Shown here: piece by piece, positions 17,005-26,131 of the stretch
Layout of the letters: the number at the start of each line of letters is the position of its first letter
How positions within the stretch are numbered: position 1 is the first letter of the stretch
Made by a program: the position numbers and the translations under genes
The notes under the pieces: model-generated
Database searches by the model: none
Told to the model about the DNA's origin: nothing
Seen by the model: the letters and a program-made list of their open reading frames with translations, nothing else
From: an uncultured Eubacteriales bacterium
GTDB lineage: Bacteria; Bacillota; Clostridia; Oscillospirales; Acutalibacteraceae
Direction of reading: 5' to 3'
Assembly (NCBI GenBank): GCA_900314795.1
Contig: OMWP01000013.1
Span: 1-34,495, forward strand
DNA length: 34,495 bases

Positions 17005-18239
17005 AGAGGAACGAACTCTTGCTCGATGTGATCGGCGAGGTCAAGGATGAGTATTTGCAGGAGATCGACAGCCGCATTAAGCGCGTGCGTCGCGGGCGGA
17101 GGTGGAAGCGCGCCTTGCTTGCCGCATGCGTGATCTTGATCGCGGGTATCGTGGTACAGTTCGCTGTGATGCTCGGCGGCGGTCTCGGATCGAGAAGCGG
17201 AGGCTTTTCAGCGGAGGGGCTTGTCGCAGGAGGATACTATTTTCATCAAACAAGAGATGGAGATGTTTTTCGCTATACGCCTGAGGAGGGATCGGTTCGC
17301 TTGATCAAGGGCTGTATCCTTGACCGATGGAAAAACACGCGGTGTTCCACAACGGCGAATGGCTACGGCTTCTACTACTCCAAGGGCGATTGGATCTATC
17401 GCATCAAGCACGGTGAAACAAAAAGCGAAAAGCTCTATCATTATGAGAGCAAGGCGAAATATCCCGATTTGTATCCGGCAGGCGCGAACGATATCGCGGT
17501 GTTTGTGGATTACAATAGGGCAGATGTGTTAACACATCATGAAGTGCTCATTATTGACGGCATTACGGGTGAGTGCAAGACGGTTGTGATGGAGCGGAAT
17601 ATTCCGTATTATGAGCCGGAAACTATGCCGTTTGATGATCCGAGGTTTGCCGACAAGAGTGACAAGTCGGATGAGAATTTCACCGTCTATGCCGATACGG
17701 TGACCTATACCGTGGGCGGCAGAACGCTGGAACTGGTTTATCAGGGAAGCGAAGATGAGCTCGACTACACCTACTGCCTGACCGAAAACGGAAAGCCGCT
17801 CTATAACGGCTATGTTGAGCCGTATGATGTGAGGACGGTGGGCGACAGCCTGGTGTTTACCATTGGACGCGGCGGCAATAACCTCGGCAAAGATCTGAAC
17901 GGTTATGTGATCGTTTCTCCCGACGGTACCAATCGTGTGGTCAATGTTCCGTCTGTACCGGGTAATGAGAAGTTCTTCTTTACTGTCAAGGATGTGGAGG
18001 ATGGACAGAGTATTTTCGCGGTACGCACCAGTGACAATGAGAAGTTCAAGCTGAAATGGGACAGAGCGGAGGAGCGTCACGTTCGGGACATCTATTCCAA
18101 CGGATCGTATATTTGGACGATGGGATTTGATGGGAAGAAGGGTGATGGTCCGGCATCCTGCTATCGGATCGAGTATGAGAACGGTATCCCGACCGCTTTG
18201 ACGCTGATCGACGACGATATCACCGACAACAACAAATAA
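17001..18239 (+). CDS. Putative membrane anti-sigma partner
   Basis: 412 residues starting with GTG inside the sigma stop (GTGA overlap). A short charged cytoplasmic part (1-37) could bind the sigma factor, then one helix (about 38-59), a Gly/Ser linker and a large external domain (about 75-405) rich in beta strands with repeating YYF/WIYRI-type motifs, suggestive of a beta-propeller. I see no zinc-binding HxxxCxxC anti-sigma motif, so assignment as anti-sigma rests on translational coupling and topology (inference). The external domain could sense an envelope signal. GAGG in the sigma coding region serves as ribosome site. Confidence 0.75.
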   Translation: MKRNELLLDVIGEVKDEYLQEIDSRIKRVRRGRRWKRALLAACVILIAGIVVQFAVMLGGGLGSRSGGFSAEGLVAGGYYFHQTRDGDVFRYTPEEGSVRLIKGCILDRWKNTRCSTTANGYGFYYSKGDWIYRIKHGETKSEKLYHYESKAKYPDLYPAGANDIAVFVDYNRADVLTHHEVLIIDGITGECKTVVMERNIPYYEPETMPFDDPRFADKSDKSDENFTVYADTVTYTVGGRTLELVYQGSEDELDYTYCLTENGKPLYNGYVEPYDVRTVGDSLVFTIGRGGNNLGKDLNGYVIVSPDGTNRVVNVPSVPGNEKFFFTVKDVEDGQSIFAVRTSDNEKFKLKWDRAEERHVRDIYSNGSYIWTMGFDGKKGDGPASCYRIEYENGIPTALTLIDDDITDNNK

Positions 18240-18245
18240 GACAAA

Positions 18246-18274
18246 AGGCTCCTTTGTACAAGGAGTCTTTTTTT
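18246..18274 (+). terminator. Intrinsic terminator after sigma/anti-sigma pair
   Basis: AGGCTCCTT pairs with AAGGAGTCT (one G-T pair) around TGTAC, followed by seven or more T. The rest of the gap to spoIIE (about 265 nt) shows no gene and only a weak TATACT box near 18443. Confidence 0.85.
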
Positions 18275-18537
18275 ATGTATGCGCATATTTCTTCCGTATT
18301 TCTCAGCCTTGCGCCAGTGTTCCGTATCCTGCGCCAATCTTCCGTAGGATGGGATGATTTCCGTTTTGTCTTTCGATAATCCGTGAAAACATTACCGAAA
18401 AATCCATCCACACCCCGACAAACGCATGCAGTCATTTCCGCTATACTTAGGACAAGATCAATGTGAAATCCGTCTGTTTCTTTGCGGGAGGAACGATTCT
18501 CCCCTGCAAATCCGGCGGATCAAAAAGGAATGATAAA

Positions 18538-20871
18538 ATGTCTGTTGTACAAGCTGTTCGGGGTGGTCGTGCCCGCGGAAAGGAACATTCGGCGCGGAAT
18601 GTCGCGCGGGAGGTGGTCATCCATATCTCCTGCTTCTTGGTAGGCGGCGTGGTGTCGCGCGGCGCGACCTTGGGTGAGCTGTCGCCGTTCGGCGCGTCGG
18701 TGGTGGCGGCATTGCCGTTTACTTACATGCCGGCGGGGATGCTCGGCGCGGCGCTGAGCTATTTGTTCGCGTCACCCGTATCGTCCTTTCGGTACATTGC
18801 GGTGGTGGTATCCATCGGGGCGATCCGCTGGGTGCTGAATGAGATCAAAAAGCTCTCCGACAGCCGCTTTTTTGCGCCTGCGGTCGCCTTTATCCCGATC
18901 TTCGCGACGGGGATCGCCCTGACTTTTTCGGCAAAAAGTGAGATGACCGAGGTGGTCGAGTGCGTGATCGAGGGGCTGATCGCGGCGGCGGGAGCGTACT
19001 TTATGAGCCGTGCCGCACAGCTCTTCTCGTCCAAAAGAGCGCTGTCGGGCTTCTCACAGCAGGAGCTGAGCTGTCTGTCGATGAGCGGCTGTATCCTGCT
19101 GTTGTCGCTGTCGCGCGTGATGATCGGCACGGTGTCGGTCGGCAGGATCCTCGCCGTACTGTTGGTGCTGTTATTCGCGCGCTATGGGATGGTCAAGGGC
19201 GGCAGTATCGCGGGGATCGCGACGGGCGCAGTGTTTGCGTTGTCGGACGCCAAGCTGTTATTCTTGGCGGCGGGCTACTCGCTGTCGGGGTTGATCGGCG
19301 GACTGCTCGCGCCGATGGGGAAGGCGGCGGTGATCTTTGCCGCGGTGATCTGCAATACGATGTTTGCGTTCGCGTCACCCGATCGGGCGATGGTGCTGTC
19401 GGTTGCGATCGAAAGCGCCGTGGCGTCGGGGCTTTTCCTGCTGATCCCGAAGGACGCGGGTAACTTTCTCTCGACGGTGTTCACCGATGACGGCGCGCGC
19501 ACCTCACAGGAGGCGATCCGCCGTAATGTGACCATGCGTCTGGAGCATTGCTCCAAGGCGCTCGATAACGTCAGCTCCTGCGTCAACGCGGTGTCGGACA
19601 GGCTCGCAAAGCTCTATGAGCCAAACGCGGACACGATCTATGAACGTGCTGCCGACTACACCTGCAAGAGTTGCGGACTTCGTGCCTACTGCTGGGAGAA
19701 GGAGCGCGGGCTGACGATGGATGATTTTCACCGCCTGACAGACGCGTTGAAGAAGCGCGGCTTCGTCAAGGAGAAGGATATCGAGGACAACTTTATCAAG
19801 CGGTGCTGCAAGTCGTCGGAGCTTACGCGGAGCATCAACCGCAGTTACCGCGAGTACCAGTCGCTGGAGGCGGCGCGTCATCGGATCACCGCGGTGCGAA
19901 GCGTAGTAGCGGGTCAGTTCGCGGGACTGAGCGATATATTGCACGACCTGTCACAGGAATTCGCGGCGGTAGAGGGCTATGATGAGGCGCGTGCCGAGCG
20001 GGTGATCGAGGCGCTGTCGGCAGAGGGGCTGACGGTAGCGGATTGCTCCTGCCGAACGGGTGAGGTCAGCGGCATGACCGTGGAGATCGAGATCATCGTC
20101 GGCAAAAAGACCGCGCTCTCCAAGACGCTCTTACTGCGGGTCGTCAATCGCGCCTGCGGACGGTATTTCGAGAGCCCCGAGCTGAGCTTTGAGGGTGATC
20201 GGGCACGGGTGGTGATGTGTGAGATGCCGCTTTATGACCTCGAGATCGGCTCGGCACAGCATGTGTGCGATGACGGCGAGTTATGCGGCGACTGTCTGAA
20301 TTACTTTGTGAACGGCGCGGGCAGTACCGTGGCGCTGATCTCGGACGGCATGGGCTGCGGCGGTAGAGCGGCGGTGGACGCGAATATGGCGGTCAGCATC
20401 ATGTCGAAGCTCTGCAAGGCGGGGCTGAGCTATGACTGCGCCTTGGCGGTGACGAATTCCTCGCTGATGATCAAGAGTGAGGAGGAGTCGCTCGCGACGA
20501 TGGACTTGATGGATTTCAACTGCTTTACAGGAAGAGCAGGACTGATGAAGGCGGGCGCCTGTACGACTTATATCAAAAAGAACGGCAAGCTGCTGCCAAA
20601 GGAAATGCCCTCCCTGCCGCTCGGGATCCTGAACGAAGCCCGATTCAGCAAAGAGGACGTTGTGTTGACCAAGGATGACTGGATCGTGATGGTGTCGGAC
20701 GGCGTGATGATCGGCTCCCCCGAATGGATCGAAAAGCTGATCCTGAGTTGGCGCGAGGGCAGCGCCGAGCAGCTCGCCGCGCAGATCGTCAACGAAGCGC
20801 AAAAGCGCAGGAAGAACGACCACGACGACGACATCACCGCCATCGCGATGCGGGTGGTGGAGAACGGGTGA
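18538..20871 (+). CDS. spoIIE: Stage II sporulation protein E (phosphatase)
   Basis: 777 residues. The N-terminal 25-310 region has about ten membrane helices, a central cytoplasmic region (about 310-560) carries the Cys cluster C376-x2-C379-x5-C385, and the C-terminus is a PP2C-type phosphatase with ISDGMGCGG (D603, G604) and VSDGVM (D721) metal ligands. In the family it dephosphorylates SpoIIAA to release sigma-F in the forespore and acts at the polar septum. ATG 18538 has AAAGGAA 7 nt upstream; an in-frame start at 18463 has no ribosome site. It marks the organism as a likely endospore former. It stands alone, ended by a strong hairpin. Confidence 0.95.
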   Translation: MSVVQAVRGGRARGKEHSARNVAREVVIHISCFLVGGVVSRGATLGELSPFGASVVAALPFTYMPAGMLGAALSYLFASPVSSFRYIAVVVSIGAIRWVLNEIKKLSDSRFFAPAVAFIPIFATGIALTFSAKSEMTEVVECVIEGLIAAAGAYFMSRAAQLFSSKRALSGFSQQELSCLSMSGCILLLSLSRVMIGTVSVGRILAVLLVLLFARYGMVKGGSIAGIATGAVFALSDAKLLFLAAGYSLSGLIGGLLAPMGKAAVIFAAVICNTMFAFASPDRAMVLSVAIESAVASGLFLLIPKDAGNFLSTVFTDDGARTSQEAIRRNVTMRLEHCSKALDNVSSCVNAVSDRLAKLYEPNADTIYERAADYTCKSCGLRAYCWEKERGLTMDDFHRLTDALKKRGFVKEKDIEDNFIKRCCKSSELTRSINRSYREYQSLEAARHRITAVRSVVAGQFAGLSDILHDLSQEFAAVEGYDEARAERVIEALSAEGLTVADCSCRTGEVSGMTVEIEIIVGKKTALSKTLLLRVVNRACGRYFESPELSFEGDRARVVMCEMPLYDLEIGSAQHVCDDGELCGDCLNYFVNGAGSTVALISDGMGCGGRAAVDANMAVSIMSKLCKAGLSYDCALAVTNSSLMIKSEEESLATMDLMDFNCFTGRAGLMKAGACTTYIKKNGKLLPKEMPSLPLGILNEARFSKEDVVLTKDDWIVMVSDGVMIGSPEWIEKLILSWREGSAEQLAAQIVNEAQKRRKNDHDDDITAIAMRVVENG

Positions 20872-20873
20872 CA

Positions 20874-21088
20874 GTGAGGAGTTAGGAGTGAGGAGTGAGG
20901 AGTTAGGAGTTGTTATTATCATACATCGCTCCATTTGTTTCACATTTAGATTATAAAAACAACAAAAAGGGTCATCGGACAACCTCTCGTCCGATGACCC
21001 TTATCATATATTATACTAAGTATTAAAACAGGTGTGGGCGAAGCCCACCATTAATTCCTCACTCCTCACTCCTCACTCCTAACTGTTA
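20874..21088. repeat. Inverted heptamer-array element (GTGAGGA/GTTAGGA)
   Basis: Left units GTGAGGA, GTTAGGA, GTGAGGA, GTGAGGA, GTTAGGA (20874-20908) start 2 nt after the spoIIE stop. Right units ATTCCTC, ACTCCTC, ACTCCTC, ACTCCTA, ACTGTTA run to 21088, where the last unit in phase contains the stop of the converging hydrolase gene. The right half (TACTAAG tail, CAGGTG, GGGC/GCCC hairpin, CCAT) is an inverted relative of the element at 3961-4159. Confidence 0.78.
20967..21002. terminator. Strong bidirectional terminator
   Basis: AAGGGTCATCGGAC (20967-20980) pairs perfectly with GTCCGATGACCCTT (20989-21002), a 14-bp stem with an 8-nt loop, A-rich on its left and T-rich on its right. It lies between convergent genes. 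Confidence 0.85.
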
Positions 21089-23353
21089 CAGCTCCTCCAT
21101 CACCTTTTCGATGTGCGGGAGGTAGTGCATGGAGTAGCCCAGACCGTTCGGGTGCACGCCCGAGTCGTCGACGCTGCCGTCCGACCAGAAGCCGTCGTAG
21201 CAGAATTTTGCTGCCATGCGTTTGTTGAAGCCGTCGAGGTCGGAATTATTGAACAGATCGACCGTATGGATGCCGTGATCGGCGGCGAGCGACAGTACCT
21301 TTTCCTGATACATCCGCTGACGCTGCAGGGAACCGTAGTCGATCTGGTGGGATCGCACGTAGATGACAGGTGCGGAGGAATATGTCTTTTGTACCAGATC
21401 AAATGTCATATTCGTTCCTGCGACAAACGATGTTTCATTTGAGTAATCCTCCATGACCTTTTGGTCGCCGTAATGGAAATACTCGGGATTCTCATAGTGA
21501 AAATCACGGGAATACGCCGAGCTGAACCAGTCGGGCGCGCTGTAGCCCCAGTCATAGACGAGCCGTGAGGGGGTAGAGGCGTTGTACGGGATGGACGGAT
21601 AGCCTTCGTCATTATCGCCACCGTTAAGGATCACCAGATCGGCGCTCTGATTCTCCTTGATCGCGGTACGCACCTGATTGGCGATGTGGCATTTATAGCT
21701 CGCGTAGTTGGTGAAGATGTAGTAGTTGCCGTCTTTTTCAAGCTCGGTGCCCATCGACGCGCCCGACCAAGAATAGTCGCGGTGGATCATGCCGTATTTT
21801 TCGCCGATGAATTCGACGGGGCCTTCCATCATCTCTTCGTCGTAACGAGGAAAACGCTTGTTGACAAAATCGTTGCGGTTGATATCGCGGTACGTGCTGT
21901 CGATGACGCCGCCGTCCGAATAAACGATATTGCCCCTGCCCTGCATACCGCTGTCGCCGAACGAGATCACGGTCTTGCCGTGCCATGTCTTGTACAGAGA
22001 GAGGTCGGTCATCAGATGATCCCATTCATCCGCGGTGACGTCGTTGTACAGATACAGGCGGTTGTATATATCGGGGGTGAACCAGCCGTAGTAGGCGACG
22101 GTGTTGATGTTCGGGTAGGTGGTATCCGAAGCATAGTAGTTGTCGGCGCTGACGCGTGTGAATTTGACGGTGCTGTTGCCGGGGGTGTTGTAGGTGTTGC
22201 CAAGTGAATGGGCTGTGTAGCCGAACAGGTTGACCAGTGTGTCGGCGGTAAAGCGCCTGGTCAGGGAGGTGCCGTCGTTGAAGTAGCCCGTAGGGGTCAG
22301 AGCGCCGTATTCATGCGCCGCGTCGCTGAGTTCAGCGTAGGAAAGATCGGAGAAATCCGTGTCGTCAAAGCCGTCGATCTTAGCGCTCAGCAGCTCATAG
22401 ATCCAGCGGTTGCGGGTGCAGTACAGATCACCCGAGGCGTAGTAGGGCGTCACGCCGCAGGCGCTCGCGACTTCGCCGTAGCGATCCAGCGCGCATACCT
22501 TGTAGGCATAGACCGAATCATCCTCGGGGTCATACTCGCAGGTGTAGGTCAGGTCGGTGGTATCCTCGCACAGCACCTCGAGCTTATCGGGTTCATTCAG
22601 ATACTTGCGGTATACGCGGTAGGAGGGAGCTGTGCCTTTCCAGGAGATGATATCCCTTCTGACTGCGGGTGCGGCAGCGGTAGGGGCGAGATCGGAATCC
22701 CCCTTGGATTTGAGCACGATCTCATCCTCCGCTTCCTCCTGTGTCGGTTGTACCGTTGTCTCTTCTTCTGCAGTGTCGTCAACGGTTACATCTGTACCCG
22801 ATTGGATGAATCGTTTATCCTCGTCGGAGCTTTCACTGCTCACAGTATCGGTGGATTCATTGCTCTGCGTTTCGTCGGGCAAGTTATCGGTACCGGTTTG
22901 AGCCGATCCGGCAGCTTTGCCGATCGTCGCAGTCACAGTGGGAGCGTCAAAATAGGTAGCGGTCCATCCGCGGGTATCACAATCCGAGGCGAATTCCATG
23001 CCGTCGGGAGTAACACAGCGGATCGTGTAGGTATATGATTTTCCGATATGGACGTCGAGATCCACAAACTGTGTGGAGGCGGTGGTGATCATCCTGACCC
23101 AATCGCCTTGGGCGTTCTTGTAATAGACGCGGTAGAATACGCCGTCGGGACAATTCTCGTTGACAAAGGGTTCCCAGGTGAACCGCACGCCGCCGTCGAT
23201 GATCTCGATATTGCTGAAATACGGGATCGGCGTATTGTCATCATACAGCTCTTCGGCAGAGAAGGACGGAGCAATTCCGGCATAAGCGCCGATCATGACG
23301 ACCGCCGCGAGCACTACCGAAACGACGCGTTTTAAAGACATGTTATCATTCAC
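21086..23353 (-). CDS. Secreted SGNH/GDSL hydrolase with Fn3-like domains
   Basis: 755 residues. A signal peptide (about 1-32, ending SFSA) is followed by a fibronectin-III-like domain (about 45-135), an acidic Ser/Thr/Glu-rich linker (about 150-225), a second Fn3-like domain (about 230-300), and the hydrolase (about 460-755). SGNH blocks: GDS at 466-468 (nucleophile S468), WSGASMG, GGDND and DSGVHPNG with H734. The Asp usually three residues before His is Ser here, with D730 four before. Such enzymes remove ester groups from cell-wall or dietary glycans; the target is unknown. The start is a GTG; an ATG four codons later is possible. Confidence 0.86.
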   Translation of the reverse strand: MNDNMSLKRVVSVVLAAVVMIGAYAGIAPSFSAEELYDDNTPIPYFSNIEIIDGGVRFTWEPFVNENCPDGVFYRVYYKNAQGDWVRMITTASTQFVDLDVHIGKSYTYTIRCVTPDGMEFASDCDTRGWTATYFDAPTVTATIGKAAGSAQTGTDNLPDETQSNESTDTVSSESSDEDKRFIQSGTDVTVDDTAEEETTVQPTQEEAEDEIVLKSKGDSDLAPTAAAPAVRRDIISWKGTAPSYRVYRKYLNEPDKLEVLCEDTTDLTYTCEYDPEDDSVYAYKVCALDRYGEVASACGVTPYYASGDLYCTRNRWIYELLSAKIDGFDDTDFSDLSYAELSDAAHEYGALTPTGYFNDGTSLTRRFTADTLVNLFGYTAHSLGNTYNTPGNSTVKFTRVSADNYYASDTTYPNINTVAYYGWFTPDIYNRLYLYNDVTADEWDHLMTDLSLYKTWHGKTVISFGDSGMQGRGNIVYSDGGVIDSTYRDINRNDFVNKRFPRYDEEMMEGPVEFIGEKYGMIHRDYSWSGASMGTELEKDGNYYIFTNYASYKCHIANQVRTAIKENQSADLVILNGGDNDEGYPSIPYNASTPSRLVYDWGYSAPDWFSSAYSRDFHYENPEYFHYGDQKVMEDYSNETSFVAGTNMTFDLVQKTYSSAPVIYVRSHQIDYGSLQRQRMYQEKVLSLAADHGIHTVDLFNNSDLDGFNKRMAAKFCYDGFWSDGSVDDSGVHPNGLGYSMHYLPHIEKVMEEL

Positions 23354-23403
23354 TTTCGTTGTTTTATGAGATAGGCATATGGATGATTAATATACAATAT
23401 TAT

Positions 23404-23432
23404 ATAATAGCGCTTTTTGTCGAATCGGTCAA
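23404..23432 (-). promoter_or_regulatory. Promoter of the SGNH hydrolase gene
   Basis: On the minus strand TTGACC (complement of 23427-23432), 17-nt spacer, TATTAT (complement of 23404-23409), about 50 nt before the start codon. Confidence 0.65.
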
Positions 23433-23454
23433 GAAAAAACAGAATTTTAGGGTG

Positions 23455-23488
23455 CAAAAAAAAGAGCCTTCCGAAGAGGAAAGCTCTT
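23455..23488 (-). terminator. Intrinsic terminator after GNAT gene
   Basis: On the minus strand AAGAGCTTTCC pairs with GGAAGGCTCTT (one G-T pair), followed by eight T. It lies just after the acetyltransferase stop and just before the next promoter. Confidence 0.85.
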
Positions 23489-23493
23489 ATCAT

Positions 23494-24051
23494 TCATCCA
23501 TTATTGCATTCATCCCTGAGGATCGCGTGCAATACGGTATCGCACACACCTTGGTTATTGCGGTCTGCCTGACGCAGGGTGCCCTCATACCGCATACCGC
23601 ACTTCTCCATCACTCTGCCTGAGTTCGGATTGTTCACATCATGACCCGCTTGGATGCGGTTCAGCCCGACGGCGTCAAACAGATAGCGGATAACAGCGCT
23701 GAGCGCCTCGGGCATCATTCCTTTGCCCCAAAAGTCATCGCTCAGACAGTAGCCGACCTCGGCGGATTCCACCGCTTCGTTGAGCCATATCACGCTGATA
23801 CTGCCGATGACCTGTCCGCTGTTCTTTTCCTCGATCGCCCAGTAGTAGGTATCGGGTTTTTCATAGGTACCGATCACGTATTGTATGTAGCCTTTGACGT
23901 CCTCAACATTTTGGTAGGGCTGCCATGTCATGTAGCGCGTGACCTTCTCGCGCGACATCCAGTTGTCGAACGCCTGCTGTGCGTCATCCAATGTGAACCG
24001 CCGCAGAATCAGTCGCTCGGTCTCGAGCGAAACGGTTCCTGCATGTTTCAT
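23494..24051 (-). CDS. GNAT acetyltransferase, RimJ/RimL type
   Basis: 185 residues with the GNAT fold: TERLILRRFTLDDA start, IGSISVIWLN beta hairpin, VGYCLSDDFWGKGMMPEAL acetyl-CoA loop (RimL-type xxGxG/M) and the late NPNSGRVMEKCGMRYEGTLR segment. This subgroup acetylates N-terminal amines of proteins such as ribosomal proteins, or small amines; the substrate cannot be told. I chose the ATG at 24049-24051 because GGGAGG lies 5 nt upstream; a longer frame to 24102 runs into repeat sequence. Same strand as the GH13 gene upstream but separated by repeats. Confidence 0.9.
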   Translation of the reverse strand: MKHAGTVSLETERLILRRFTLDDAQQAFDNWMSREKVTRYMTWQPYQNVEDVKGYIQYVIGTYEKPDTYYWAIEEKNSGQVIGSISVIWLNEAVESAEVGYCLSDDFWGKGMMPEALSAVIRYLFDAVGLNRIQAGHDVNNPNSGRVMEKCGMRYEGTLRQADRNNQGVCDTVLHAILRDECNNG

Positions 24052-24071
24052 CATTACCTCCCTATAGATAG

Positions 24072-24163
24072 GGGGACGGTATTGACCGTCCCCGTGATTC
24101 ATTCAATAGTCATTGCGAGAGCCTGACACGCGTGTCAGCTCGTGGCAATCTCAACCGATAAAA
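24072..24163. repeat. Leader hairpin and ATTGCGAG palindromic repeat
   Basis: GGGGACGGT (24072-24080) pairs with ACCGTCCCC (24085-24093) around ATTG in the GNAT leader. Next to it, GTCATTGCGAG...GGCAATCTCAACC (24109-24156) forms an imperfect long hairpin with CTGACACG/CGTGTCAG at its tip, from the same family as 578-601 and 28778-28824. Confidence 0.72.
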
Positions 24164-24201
24164 ACGGTCAAGCTCTTTGCGCCTTGTACCGGGGAAGCTT
24201 A

Positions 24202-25761
24202 TTATCCCTCATTCCGCAACAGCAGGAAGCTGCGGCTGCGGATGGTGACGCTGTCCTCGCCGATCTCATAGCCGCCGAGGAAGTAATATTCCTTCATGCC
24301 GTCGGCGTCGAATTCGATGGTCTTGTCCTCATCACTCGGGTTGATGAACGCCGTGAAGCTGCCCCTTTTGTAGACAAAGGGATACTCCTTTTCTCTGGCG
24401 TATACGATCTCAAAATCGCTCTCGTTCATCAGCTCGGGGTTTGCCTTGCGCAGGGCAATCAGGGATTTGAGGTTCTCATAGATACTGCCGCCTACGCCGA
24501 TCTGATCCTCGACGGTGGGGTAGCCCTCGCTGTAGTCGAGCGGCAGATAGAGCATATCCTCGTCCGCGTCGGAGAAGCCGAGGTTCTTCTCATGGTTCCA
24601 CTGCATCGGGGTGCGGGAGCCGGTGCGCGAGAAGCCGCCTTCCTTAGAGATCAGGTCGGTGCGGTAGCGCATGCCGATCTCGTCACCGTAGTAGACGAAG
24701 GGTACGCCCGGCATCGTCATGATAAAGGCGTGGCTGAGCTGGATCATCCATTCGCTCATGTAGAAGGGTGCTCTGGGCATATCGTGATTGTTGGTGATGA
24801 AGCTGATGTAGCCGTGATCCTTACTGCAAAGGTAGGCGGGCACATAGTCCGCTAAAAAGGCGGTGATATCGCCGTGCGCGCCGTCGGCAAACACACTCAG
24901 GTTATCACCGTCGGGGGTGGCTCTTTTGCGGAACAATTCATTATAACCGTTGCCCTGATGATCAAGGTAAAAATCCGCGTGGAAGCCCGCGTTGACGATC
25001 GCGCGCAGGGGGTTGCTCCATTCGCTCACGAGCACCGCGTCGGGGTAGTCGGCGTCCATCATCTCGCGAATATTGCGCCAGATCTTGGCGGTCGCGATCT
25101 TGTCGTCGTCATTCTTGACCAGTGAGTCCGCCATGTCGACACGGAAGCCGTCAATTCCCTTGTCAAGCCAGAAGCGCATGATATCCTTGAGCGCGTCGAC
25201 GGTCTCCCATGCTTCGGGGGAGTCGGACGAGAACTGCCACTCGGGATGGGTGACCTCGTAGAAGCCGTAGTTGAGCGCCGGCTGAGAGGAGAAGTAGTTG
25301 ACCAGATAGTTGCCGTCGCGCTCGCATATGCCGCACATCATGCGGTATTCCGCGGGCGCGTCCCATACGCATTTGGTGAAGATATAACGGTCGTCGTGCG
25401 GGGTCGGGAAGCCCGTCTTGGCGCTTTGGAACCACTCGTGCGTATCGCTGGTGTGACCGGGTACGAGGTCGAGCAGGATCTTCATATCGCGCTTATGAGC
25501 CTGCTCCAACAAATGCTCAAAGTCCTCCATCGTGCCGTAGCGTGCGGCGATCTTTTTGTAATCGCGCACATCGTAGCCCGCGTCCATGAACGGCGAATCA
25601 TAGATCGGGTTGATCCAGATCGCGTTACAGCCGAGGTTTTTGATATAATCGAGCTTGGTCACGATACCGCGCAGATCGCCGATACCGTCCGAGTTGCTGT
25701 CGCAAAAGCTCTGGGGGTAGATCTCATAGAAAACGGAATTTTTCAGCCAGCTTGTACTCAT
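24202..25761 (-). CDS. GH13 alpha-glucosidase / oligo-1,6-glucosidase type
   Basis: 519 residues, cytoplasmic (no signal peptide). The (beta/alpha)8 glycoside hydrolase 13 motifs are complete: DLVPGHTSD (region I, about 98-106), GFRVDMADS with nucleophile D209, VSEW with acid/base E247, and NNHD with H326/D327. It hydrolyses alpha-glucosidic bonds of short oligosaccharides such as isomaltose or maltose; specificity is not certain. It is a little shorter than typical oligo-1,6-glucosidases (about 555). I chose ATG 25759-25761 (GGAGTG upstream). The possible 53-residue extension is encoded partly by the repeat at 25806-26082 and is rejected. Confidence 0.92.
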   Translation of the reverse strand: MSTSWLKNSVFYEIYPQSFCDSNSDGIGDLRGIVTKLDYIKNLGCNAIWINPIYDSPFMDAGYDVRDYKKIAARYGTMEDFEHLLEQAHKRDMKILLDLVPGHTSDTHEWFQSAKTGFPTPHDDRYIFTKCVWDAPAEYRMMCGICERDGNYLVNYFSSQPALNYGFYEVTHPEWQFSSDSPEAWETVDALKDIMRFWLDKGIDGFRVDMADSLVKNDDDKIATAKIWRNIREMMDADYPDAVLVSEWSNPLRAIVNAGFHADFYLDHQGNGYNELFRKRATPDGDNLSVFADGAHGDITAFLADYVPAYLCSKDHGYISFITNNHDMPRAPFYMSEWMIQLSHAFIMTMPGVPFVYYGDEIGMRYRTDLISKEGGFSRTGSRTPMQWNHEKNLGFSDADEDMLYLPLDYSEGYPTVEDQIGVGGSIYENLKSLIALRKANPELMNESDFEIVYAREKEYPFVYKRGSFTAFINPSDEDKTIEFDADGMKEYYFLGGYEIGEDSVTIRSRSFLLLRNEG

Positions 25762-25805
25762 GTTATTCACTCCTATGGTTGGTGTTTGATGGGGTGGAAT
25801 TTGCT

Positions 25806-26082
25806 TAGGGTGACAGGAAAAATCCGAACCGTGGTTTTGACGGGCATATTTCCGCCTGCCCATTGTTAAAATCCTCGCGAACCCGTCAGGTTTCGCTGTG
25901 GTTTTGCCGCGGTCAGACATAAATCTGCTCCGTCAAAACTCCGAAGGACTGAAAATGAGCAAGATTTCGAGCAAGTTTCGGTGCAGAAAGTGCAGGCAGG
26001 CTGGCGCCTGCCAAGATCGATAAGCCGAAAATTGCTGAAATATTGCCATTTTCAGCAGGTTCGGATTATTCCTGTCACCCTA
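25806..26082. mobile_element. 277-bp inverted-repeat element (TAGGGTGACAGGA ends)
   Basis: The left end TAGGGTGACAGGAA...TCCGAACC (25806-25830) is repeated inverted at the right end (GGTTCGGA...TTCCTGTCACCCTA, to 26082) with about two differences in 25 bp. The core contains CAGGCAGGCTGGCGCCTGCC, which echoes a stretch inside the 2513-2753 element. It has no frame of its own and lies upstream of the GH13 gene. Confidence 0.75.
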
Positions 26083-26131
26083 TACCAAAATATTACAATA
26101 TGTGACAGGGAGTGTCAATGGTTTTTTGGAG

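Noticed and set aside
18360-18460. Spo0A box and promoter for spoIIE
   Set aside because: Only a TATACT and a loose TTTGTCGG complement were seen; no convincing -35 or TTTGTCGAA site.
18463-18537. Earlier ATG for SpoIIE
   Set aside because: No ribosome site, while ATG 18538 has AAAGGAA at good spacing and gives the usual N-terminus.
22208-23038. 276-codon plus-strand frame inside the SGNH hydrolase gene
   Set aside because: Antisense shadow of a gene with signal peptide and catalytic motifs.
25762-25920. 53-residue extension of the GH13 enzyme
   Set aside because: Encoded partly by the 25806-26082 repeat; a good ribosome site precedes the internal ATG at 25761.
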